Shown here: one piece after another, positions 30,671-37,189 of the stretch | How the letters are laid out: the number at the start of each line of letters is the position of its first letter | Position numbering within the stretch: the stretch's first letter is position 1 | Assembly (NCBI GenBank): GCA_949291395.1 | Contig: CASEVW010000094.1 | Span: 1 to 37,189 of the forward strand | Length of the DNA: 37,189 bases | Source of the DNA: an uncultured Oscillospiraceae bacterium | GTDB taxonomy: Bacteria > Bacillota > Clostridia > Oscillospirales > Ruminococcaceae | Reading direction: 5' to 3' | Position numbers and translations under genes: made by a program | Notes under the pieces: model-generated | The model's input: only the letters and a program-made list of their open reading frames with translations | Told to the model about the DNA's origin: nothing | The model's database searches: none

Positions 30671-33600
30671 ATGAAATCGATCATTGCCTATCTGCTGGCA
30701 TTTACCATGATGGCTACCATTGCAATGCAGGCGGCTTTGCCTGCCATGGCGGCAGAGGATGCGCACAGCGACGCATCGGTAGTGCAGGTGCAGACCGTAT
30801 CACAAGCGGCAAGCAGCGAAGCTGACAGCCGCTTGCCAGAGGAAGCCAGTTCCAGCGAGCCCGTTTCCAGTGAGGCCAGCTCCAGCGAGCCCGTTTCCAG
30901 CGAGGCCAGCTCCAGCGAGCCCGTTTCCAGTGAGGCCGGCTCCAGTGAGCCCGTTTCCAGTGAGGCCGGCTCCAGCGAGCCTGTTTCCAGCGAAGCCAGT
31001 TCCAGTGAGCCCGCTTCCAGTGAGGCCAGCTCCAGTGAGCCTGTTTCCAGCGAAGCCAGTTCCAGTGAGCCCGCTTCCAGCGAAGCCAGCTCCAGTGAGG
31101 CTGCTTCCAGCGGAGCTGGTCAGGAAGAGGGAGAAGACAGCAGCGAGGCGGCCGAGCCCGCCACGGAGGTCGCCAACGGCGGCGTGACTGCCGTGATCAG
31201 CGCGGCCATGACTCTGCACAAGGGCGTGCCCTTTACCCTCACGCTGTACCGTGACGGCGAGGCGGTAGGCCAGAGCAGCGCTGTGCTGGCAGCCAATGCA
31301 GAGGGGGATGTTTCCCAGGCAGAGCTGCGGCAGACCGGACTGGAAGCCGGCAGCTATCTGGCGGTGATCTCCGCCCCCGGCTTTGCTGATTACAGCCAGG
31401 CCCTGACCGTGAGCCAGGATGTTTACAGCCAGCTTACCCTGTATACCAGTGAGCTGTCCGGTTATGCCAGCGGGGCGCATCCCGGCGTTCTGCGGGTGGG
31501 CGATGCCACCGGCGACGGCCTGCTGAATGGCCAGGATGCCGACGCCATCGTGGCTGCCATCGAGGCCAATGCCGCAGGCGGCCAGGCCGACCTGGACGGA
31601 AATGGCACCGTGGACCTGGCGGACCTGCAGCTGCTGGCGGCCAACCTGACCGCCAATGAAACGGCGCGGGAAGAGATCCTCTCCACCGTGCAGACCCGTG
31701 TGGCCGACAGCCTGGCCAAACCGGCAGCGGGTGACAACACCGCCGTGGCATCGGGCAGCCTGGACGAGCTGATGAACGGCGGCAGCGTACAGCTGGCCAG
31801 CGAAAACGGCGGCGCCATCAGCCAGGAGAACCCGGTGCAGGTCGCCTTCGATTTCGCCAAAAGCGAGGAAGCCGCAGCGGGCGAGCTGCCCCAAATGGAG
31901 GGCCTGACCATCCATGCGGCGGATAGCGAACACGCCATCACCGCCGGTTTCATTGAAATTACATACCTGGAAGAGGACGGCACGGAACAGACGATCCTTG
32001 CCCCTATCCAGCAAGAAGAACAGCGGGGCATCGCCCTGTTCAGCCTGTTCAGCACCGCGCCCACGGTGACCCGCCGGGCAGACGGCAGCCTGGAAGTGAA
32101 TTTTGGCCGGCAGGTGGCGGTAAAGAAGATCACCCTGACCATCACGGCCACCCAGAGCAGCAACCTGGCAGAGATCTCCAAGGTGGAATTCCTGAACGAT
32201 ATGGAAAACCGCATCCCCGAGCCGGAGCTGGACATCCCCGCGGGTCTCGCCGCCACGGCCGCCGACAAGGCCTTCCAGCTGAAATGGAAGCCTGCGGTGA
32301 ACGTGACCGCCTATCAGGTAAAGATCACCGGCCCTGTGAAGAAGAACGGCACCGTCACCACGGTGACCAGCACCATCCGCACCACGGCCAACGAGCTGCT
32401 GGTGAGCAGCCTGGACAACGAGCCGCTGATCAACGGCCAGGAATACACCGTGCAGGTGCAGTCGCTGAACGGCGAGTGGTCCAGCGATTACTGCGCGCCC
32501 ATCACCGTAAAGCCGATGGTGTCGAAAAAGCCCGCCGCACCGGATAACCTGGAGGCAACGGGCGGTTACCGCACCATCACCCTCAGCTGGAAGGACATGG
32601 TGGACACCGACAGTTACACCGTGCTCTACCGCAAAAAGAGCGACAGCGACGCCCAGTACACCGTGGCGGCCAAGAACATCACCGCCAACCGCTACACCCT
32701 GGAAAACCTGGAAGACAGCGTGGAGTACGAGGTGACGGTGTTCGGCACAAACGATCTGGGCGACGGCCCCAACGCGATCCCTGTGGTGGCAAAGACCATG
32801 TCGCTGCAGCCCGCCTGGATGCCTTCTTACAAACTTATCAATACCCCTGGCGAGGCCGGTCAGCTGACCGCCCATATCAAGAGCGTCACCACCAACCGGG
32901 GCAATAACATGATGGTGAACAGCCCGCTGGATCCGGCTGGCACCAACAGCGGCCTGGGCGTTGTGGATAACGACCAGGGTTCCTATTACTACATCGGCGA
33001 CTGGGACGATGGCGTGAACTATGGCAACGCGCCCCACGACCGGGGCTTGCGGGTGACCTTTGACGGGGTCATGGAGTTCGGCGCAATGGCCTTTGCCGAG
33101 CCGGAAAACGGCGCCATCAGCGATGTGCGCGTTTGGTACCGGGATACGGAAAGCGGCCAGATGAAGGAGATCACCGGCCTGCGCACCTCCATTCGCAGCG
33201 ACTCCAACGGCCGCCGCCACATCTACATCGACTTTGGCGGCAGGATCACCACCGATCAGCTGCATTTGTGCACCACCACCGGGTGGACCCGCACCATCAA
33301 GATCGGCGAGATGCGCTTCTATGGTTACGACAGCATCTATCAGGACATCATGGCCCTGTATGCGGATGATTACCACACCACCCTGCGGGAGGACGTGGAC
33401 CAGGCCGCTTTGGACGCGCTGTACACCCGCCTGAACACCCCGGACGGGGCCAGCGGAGAGCTGCATCCGGAGTATACCCGCCTCAAGCGGGAGCTGGACA
33501 CCGCGGCGGACCTGCTGGCTCACAGCGCTTCGCTGCGCCCGGTACAGTCCGTTAAGGCCATGGGCGCCAATGTGGAAGGCTATGCGGACGGTAAGCTGGG

Positions 33601-36301
33601 CTTTACCGGCTTGAATCCCTGGCAGCCCCTGGGCGTTACCGCGGCGGCAGGTGAGGAGATCACCGTCTACGTGGGCAACCCCGGTATGGACAGCGGCAGC
33701 AACACCGATCTGTACCTGGTGGCCACCCAGTACAACGCCGAGTCCGGCAACTTTGTAAAGAACCTGGGCCGCCTGAAGGTAGGCGCCAACAGCTTCACCA
33801 TCCCGGCCATCGTGAGCAAAGATTTCGAGCGGGGCGGTTCGCTGTATGTGTATTACGCCGGCACCAGCGCCACCAGCAAGTACGGCGTTCGCGTGGAGGG
33901 CGGCACTGCCATCCCCACTTTGGATCTTTACGGCATCAGCGATGAGACCCAGCGCCTGGCGCTGGCCGAGGAGTACGTGCAGCAGCTGGAGGCCTATGTG
34001 GCCGGTCTAGAAGAACTGCACAGCCAGCTGCACCAGGGCAGTGAAAACACCAATGTGAACTATGCCTACAACGAGCAGGAGTGCATCCTGGGCGCCACCG
34101 AGCTGATGGGCGACCACATGCTGTTCTCCCTGTCTGCCCAGCAGGTGCTGGCAGGCCTGGGCAGCGGCACTGCCGCCGACAAGGCAAAGCGGCTGAGCGA
34201 TTCCATGCTGGCCATGGATCAGACCATGGAGCTGTTCTACCAGCACAAGGGCCTGACCGAAAATGCGGCGGAGCCCATCAACAAGGTGCCCAGCCAGCAT
34301 CTGAACATCCGCTACATGCGCATGTTCGCCGGCGCCTTCATGTATGCTTCCGGCAACCACATCGGCGTGGGCTGGAGCTCCGTTCCCGGCGTGGTGCAGG
34401 GCAGCCCCCTGCAGGCCGATGAAAAGGGTACGTATCTGTCTGGCAGCCTGTTCGGCTGGGGCATCGGCCACGAGATCGGCCACGACATCAACCAGTCCAG
34501 CTACGCCATTGCGGAAGTGACCAACAACTACTTTGCCCAGCTGGCCACCTATGAAGGCGGCAATGTGCGCTTTAACTACAGCGACGTGTACGACAAGGTG
34601 ACCTCCGGCACGGTGGGCCGCTCGGACAACGGGGCCGTACAGCTGGCGATGTACTGGCAGCTGCGCCTGGCTTACGACAACTACTATCCTTACAAGACCT
34701 TCAACACCTGGCAGGAGACCTTCGATAACCTGTTCTTCGCCCGGGTGGACACCTACGCCCGTCAGCCTGGCAAGGCCCCCGCACCCCAGGGCGTGGCCCT
34801 GAAGCTGGATGGTGATGCCGAGCAGAACATCATCCGGCTGGCCAGTGCGGCGGCCCAGAAGGACCTGACAGAGTTCTTCCGCCGCTGGGGCCTGGTCGCA
34901 AACGAGGCTACCACCGCTTACGTGAGCCAGTTTGCGCCGGAGACCCGCGCCATTTACTACGTGAACGACACGGCGCAGTCCTGGCGCATCCAGGATCCCC
35001 AGGGCGAGAGCCTGAAGGACAAGGCGGTGCTGGCAAAGCAGGATGTGGCCCTGACCCAGGGCAACGGTTCCAACGGCCTGGCCCAGAACCAGGTGCGTCT
35101 GGCGATCGCCCCGGCCGCTGCATCCCAGAGCCTGCTGGGCTACGAGATCCGGCGCACCACCATTTCCGCAGGCAAGGAGGCCACCGAGACCGTTGGCTTC
35201 GTGCTGGCGGGTGCGGATGGCTCCGCTTCCTTCACCGACACGGTGACCACCATCAACAACCGGACCTTCACCTATCAGGTGGTGCCGGTGGACCAGTTCC
35301 TGGACTACGCCCAGAGCGCGGTGCTGGATCCCATCAAGATCAGCCACGACGGCAGCCAGGATAAGACCGACTGGACCGTGACCACCAACATGACCTCCCA
35401 GCAGGATACCCAGGTGGATCACGATGAGCAGAACCCCGACAGCGGCTTTAACCCCGGTGCGGGCGATGCCGCCGCTGTGGAGTCCGCCATTGGCCTGGCC
35501 TTCGACAACAGCCTGAGCACCACCTATACCGGCTCTGCCGCCGGCGTGGACCCGGTGATCGAGGTGCAGTTCGGCAGAGAGCTGGATGTGACCGGCTTCA
35601 AGTTCACCCTGATGAACGGCGCTGGCCAGCTGTCCGGCGGTTCGCTGGAACTGCAGCTGCTGGAGAACGGCCAGTGGGTGACCGTGGACACCAGCGCTGC
35701 CAGCCTGGAAAATACGGGTGCCACTACCGTGTACACCCTGCGGGAAGACGGCTGGATCCGCACCAGCGCCGCCACCGCCCTGCGCCTGACCTTTAAGGGC
35801 GCGCAGACGGTGAGCGTCACCGAGCTGGACGTGCTGGGCCCCACCGGCGACAACGTGGAGCTGCTGGAGAACGGCATCGGCACGCTGGCGCAGGACTACA
35901 TCTACGACCAGGGCCTCTATGAAGAGAGCGTCCATACCGACGGATTCATCCCGGCTGGCTCGGTCATCTTTGTGGGCGAGTACAAAGGCAACCCGGCTTA
36001 CAACGTGGTGATCCTGTACGACCAGGACGGTAAGATCGTGGGATACAACGAAAACGGCGAAGGCATGTCTGAACAGATCATCCTGGCCGATGTGCCCGAT
36101 CAGGGCGAGCTTGGCAACACCTCTGACGGGCGCTGGGTCTACTGGATCAGCCCGGAGGCCGTGCTGCCGGAACAGGTGCGGGTAGAGCTGTATCGGGTAG
36201 ACGATGCGCTCACCAACGCAGGCCAGCGTCTGGTCAGTGATTCGCTGTGGGCCAACGTGCCCGAAACGCTGCCGGTCATTACCATCACCGGGCAGCAGTG
36301 A
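30671..36301 (+). CDS. Secreted M60-like metalloprotease with internal type I dockerin, FnIII and carbohydrate-binding-like domains
   Basis: 1,876 residues from the ATG at 30671, which starts a clear signal peptide (cleavage near AMA-A, residue 27); an in-frame TTG at 30644 gives a poorer N-terminus. In order: nine Ser/Glu decapeptide repeats (58-147); a beta domain (about 165-260); two calcium loops of a type I dockerin (D278-D289 and D307-D318); a beta region with NFGRQVAVKKITLTIT; two FnIII domains (about 519-614, 620-711); a discoidin-like domain (about 725-895); the M60/enhancin protease with H1267-E-I-G-H1271 and E1282; and a C-terminal F5/8-like domain (about 1597-1727). M60 enzymes cut mucin-type glycoproteins. 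No LPxTG or transmembrane end is present; anchoring may go through the dockerin. In operon with the next gene. Confidence 0.9.
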   Translation: MKSIIAYLLAFTMMATIAMQAALPAMAAEDAHSDASVVQVQTVSQAASSEADSRLPEEASSSEPVSSEASSSEPVSSEASSSEPVSSEAGSSEPVSSEAGSSEPVSSEASSSEPASSEASSSEPVSSEASSSEPASSEASSSEAASSGAGQEEGEDSSEAAEPATEVANGGVTAVISAAMTLHKGVPFTLTLYRDGEAVGQSSAVLAANAEGDVSQAELRQTGLEAGSYLAVISAPGFADYSQALTVSQDVYSQLTLYTSELSGYASGAHPGVLRVGDATGDGLLNGQDADAIVAAIEANAAGGQADLDGNGTVDLADLQLLAANLTANETAREEILSTVQTRVADSLAKPAAGDNTAVASGSLDELMNGGSVQLASENGGAISQENPVQVAFDFAKSEEAAAGELPQMEGLTIHAADSEHAITAGFIEITYLEEDGTEQTILAPIQQEEQRGIALFSLFSTAPTVTRRADGSLEVNFGRQVAVKKITLTITATQSSNLAEISKVEFLNDMENRIPEPELDIPAGLAATAADKAFQLKWKPAVNVTAYQVKITGPVKKNGTVTTVTSTIRTTANELLVSSLDNEPLINGQEYTVQVQSLNGEWSSDYCAPITVKPMVSKKPAAPDNLEATGGYRTITLSWKDMVDTDSYTVLYRKKSDSDAQYTVAAKNITANRYTLENLEDSVEYEVTVFGTNDLGDGPNAIPVVAKTMSLQPAWMPSYKLINTPGEAGQLTAHIKSVTTNRGNNMMVNSPLDPAGTNSGLGVVDNDQGSYYYIGDWDDGVNYGNAPHDRGLRVTFDGVMEFGAMAFAEPENGAISDVRVWYRDTESGQMKEITGLRTSIRSDSNGRRHIYIDFGGRITTDQLHLCTTTGWTRTIKIGEMRFYGYDSIYQDIMALYADDYHTTLREDVDQAALDALYTRLNTPDGASGELHPEYTRLKRELDTAADLLAHSASLRPVQSVKAMGANVEGYADGKLGFTGLNPWQPLGVTAAAGEEITVYVGNPGMDSGSNTDLYLVATQYNAESGNFVKNLGRLKVGANSFTIPAIVSKDFERGGSLYVYYAGTSATSKYGVRVEGGTAIPTLDLYGISDETQRLALAEEYVQQLEAYVAGLEELHSQLHQGSENTNVNYAYNEQECILGATELMGDHMLFSLSAQQVLAGLGSGTAADKAKRLSDSMLAMDQTMELFYQHKGLTENAAEPINKVPSQHLNIRYMRMFAGAFMYASGNHIGVGWSSVPGVVQGSPLQADEKGTYLSGSLFGWGIGHEIGHDINQSSYAIAEVTNNYFAQLATYEGGNVRFNYSDVYDKVTSGTVGRSDNGAVQLAMYWQLRLAYDNYYPYKTFNTWQETFDNLFFARVDTYARQPGKAPAPQGVALKLDGDAEQNIIRLASAAAQKDLTEFFRRWGLVANEATTAYVSQFAPETRAIYYVNDTAQSWRIQDPQGESLKDKAVLAKQDVALTQGNGSNGLAQNQVRLAIAPAAASQSLLGYEIRRTTISAGKEATETVGFVLAGADGSASFTDTVTTINNRTFTYQVVPVDQFLDYAQSAVLDPIKISHDGSQDKTDWTVTTNMTSQQDTQVDHDEQNPDSGFNPGAGDAAAVESAIGLAFDNSLSTTYTGSAAGVDPVIEVQFGRELDVTGFKFTLMNGAGQLSGGSLELQLLENGQWVTVDTSAASLENTGATTVYTLREDGWIRTSAATALRLTFKGAQTVSVTELDVLGPTGDNVELLENGIGTLAQDYIYDQGLYEESVHTDGFIPAGSVIFVGEYKGNPAYNVVILYDQDGKIVGYNENGEGMSEQIILADVPDQGELGNTSDGRWVYWISPEAVLPEQVRVELYRVDDALTNAGQRLVSDSLWANVPETLPVITITGQQ
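30842..31111 (+). repeat. Nine tandem 30-bp repeats encoding a Ser/Glu-rich decapeptide
   Basis: Nine in-frame copies of a 30-bp unit encode EASSSEPVSS with minor variants (EAGSSEPVSS, EASSSEPASS, EASSSEAASS). They form a flexible, acidic stalk just after the signal peptide and could change in number by slippage or recombination. Confidence 0.93.
31502..31624 (+). other. Type I dockerin calcium-loop pair within the M60 protein
   Basis: Two 12-residue EF-hand-like loops have the dockerin spacing: D278-A-T280-G-D282-G-x-L-N-x-x-D289 and D307-L-D309-G-N311-G-T-V-D315-L-A-D318. Each is followed by a helix (AIVAAIE and LQLLAANL). Dockerins bind cohesin domains of scaffold proteins. The internal, N-terminal-side location is unusual, since most dockerins lie at a protein end. 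Confidence 0.82.
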
Positions 36302-36314
36302 TAAGGAGTAAAAC

Positions 36315-37189
36315 ATGAACAAAAAAATCAAAAGCCTGATCGGGGCTGTGGTTTTGGTCATGGCTCTGCCCCTGCATGGGATGGCGGCCGCCGATGCGGC
36401 TGCCATCCTGCAGCCCGGCGAGGGAGAGGCCGAAGTGTCCATTGCATTGCAGCAAAGCGGTGCGGGCCAGGGCGTGAACGCATTGCAGATGTGCTTCACG
36501 GTGGAAGCCGCCGTGGGCTCTCTGGATGACGCACAGGTCAGCTTTGCCTTCCGCCAGGACCTGCCCGGCACTGTAAAGCGCTACAGCTTTAACGAGAACG
36601 AGAATCTTCTGACGGTGTATGTGGCCGGTGCGGAGGGCGATCTGTTCCAAAACGATACCGCCGATCTGGGCACGATCCAGGTGGACACGGCGGACGGCAG
36701 CTATGTGGAGCTGAAGATCACCGCCGGCCGCCGGGGCGAGAACGGCCAGCTGAGCAGCGGCCTGACCCTGCTGACTACGGGCACCAGCACGCAGCAGCTT
36801 ACCCTGCAGCCGGACAACGTGACCGTGAGCGCGGGCGAGGAAGCGACTTCCCCCGATCCGGTCCCCACTCCCACGCCGGAGCCCGGCGATAAGCCTGAGG
36901 CGACCCAGACCCCCGGCGCCACCGCAACGCCGCAGCCGGTGCAGCCCCCGGCTGCCACCCAGCAGCCCTCCGGCGGCACGGGCGGCAGCCAGAACGGTTC
37001 CGGTCAGAATGGTTCCAGCCAGAATAGTGCAGCCCAGAGCAGCGGGGCAGCTTCCGCCGTGATCAAGATGCCCGGCGCCAGCTCCTCCGCACAAAGCGAG
37101 GAGGCCAGCTCGGAGCCTGCGGAGAGCGTGGCAGAGAGCCAGAGCGCTTCCAGCGCAGCGAGCAGCGCGGCCAGCGAAAGCGAGAGCCA
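36315..37189 (+). CDS. Secreted protein with cohesin-like domain and low-complexity stalk (3' end outside window)
   Basis: Partial: 291 residues are visible and the frame is open to the window edge. The ATG at 36315 has AAGGAG upstream and lies 13 bp after the protease stop, so the genes form an operon. A signal peptide (about 1-26, ending GMAAADA) is followed by a beta-rich domain (about 30-172). Its VNALQMCFTV and NLLTVYVAGAEGDLF segments resemble cohesin beta strands. A Pro/Thr linker (about 176-214), a Gly/Asn/Gln/Ser tract and a Ser/Glu/Ala tract follow, similar in flavour to the stalk of the protease. It may be a cohesin scaffold anchored beyond the window. The cohesin call is by resemblance and context only. 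Confidence 0.6.
   Translation, partial: MNKKIKSLIGAVVLVMALPLHGMAAADAAAILQPGEGEAEVSIALQQSGAGQGVNALQMCFTVEAAVGSLDDAQVSFAFRQDLPGTVKRYSFNENENLLTVYVAGAEGDLFQNDTADLGTIQVDTADGSYVELKITAGRRGENGQLSSGLTLLTTGTSTQQLTLQPDNVTVSAGEEATSPDPVPTPTPEPGDKPEATQTPGATATPQPVQPPAATQQPSGGTGGSQNGSGQNGSSQNSAAQSSGAASAVIKMPGASSSAQSEEASSEPAESVAESQSASSAASSAASESES

Noticed and set aside
30628..30825. 65-codon frame starting at an ATG in the leader of the M60 gene
   Set aside because: It overlaps the signal-peptide coding region in another frame, has no clear ribosome binding site and an unremarkable composition.
30842..31111. Regular 30-bp repeats that could suggest a CRISPR array
   Set aside because: The units abut with no unique spacers, are in frame and encode a Ser/Glu stalk.
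36200..36301. Sortase (LPxTG) anchor at the end of the M60 protein
   Set aside because: The C-terminus ends in VITITGQQ with no LPxTG, hydrophobic helix or basic tail.
30800..36571. Two very long minus-strand frames opposite the M60 protease gene
   Set aside because: Shadow frames with repetitive Gly/His/Val-rich translations; the plus strand has a signal peptide, defined domains and a catalytic motif.

Overview
The window reads as chromosome of a GC-rich, low-GC-phylum (Firmicutes) gut anaerobe, most likely a clostridial Oscillospiraceae/Ruminococcaceae relative of the Faecalibacterium-Gemmiger-Subdoligranulum group. This placement is inference: it rests on a T-box leader in front of ileS, a second-type IleRS, strong AGGAGG-like ribosome binding sites, radical-SAM anaerobic chemistry, a SpoVB-like flippase, the DUF5685/J-domain pair, and a secreted M60 (mucinase-type) protease with a dockerin. 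No 16S gene is present to confirm it.

Layout. 0-1.5 kb: a leftward tRNA-Leu(GAG) with its own promoter and a leftward rmuC. 1.6-6.0 kb: rightward polysaccharide deacetylase, a DUF5685 protein, a J-domain protein with a cysteine-rich tail, a small membrane protein and an AI-2E-family permease. 6.4-17.2 kb: an accessory surface-polysaccharide region that begins with a tyrosine recombinase and a helicase carrying five HA repeats, then an initiating sugar-phosphate transferase, two GT2 glycosyltransferases, a Wzy-like polymerase, a pyruvyltransferase and a Wzx flippase. The middle of this region (about 11.8-16.6 kb) is strikingly AT-rich, and the composition switches back inside the flippase gene, so a cassette appears to have been swapped in. 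17.2-25.6 kb: housekeeping and metabolic genes, namely a ferritin-like protein, a cytoplasmic GH13 glucosidase, a MIF-like tautomerase, a 310-bp inverted-repeat element, lrgAB, an Mrp/NBP35 iron-sulfur carrier, purine nucleoside phosphorylase and a SpoVB/MurJ-like flippase, plus a 45-residue membrane protein. 25.7-29.1 kb: T-box leader and ileS. 29.3-37.2 kb: a radical-SAM sulfatase-maturase-like enzyme, then a two-gene operon encoding a 1,876-residue secreted M60 metalloprotease with an internal type I dockerin and a secreted protein with a cohesin-like domain that runs off the right edge.

How the genes work together. The polysaccharide genes form a near-complete Wzx/Wzy pathway: lipid-linked initiation, sugar addition, pyruvylation, flipping, polymerisation. 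No chain-length regulator or tyrosine kinase/phosphatase is visible. At the right end, the dockerin in the protease and the cohesin-like fold in the very next gene suggest a small cellulosome-like, glycoprotein-targeted surface complex. This is the most exciting hypothesis in the window. Two other observations stand out: the structured 310-bp inverted repeat at 20466-20775, and the linked DUF5685 / Cys-tailed J-protein / membrane-protein trio at 2.6-4.7 kb.
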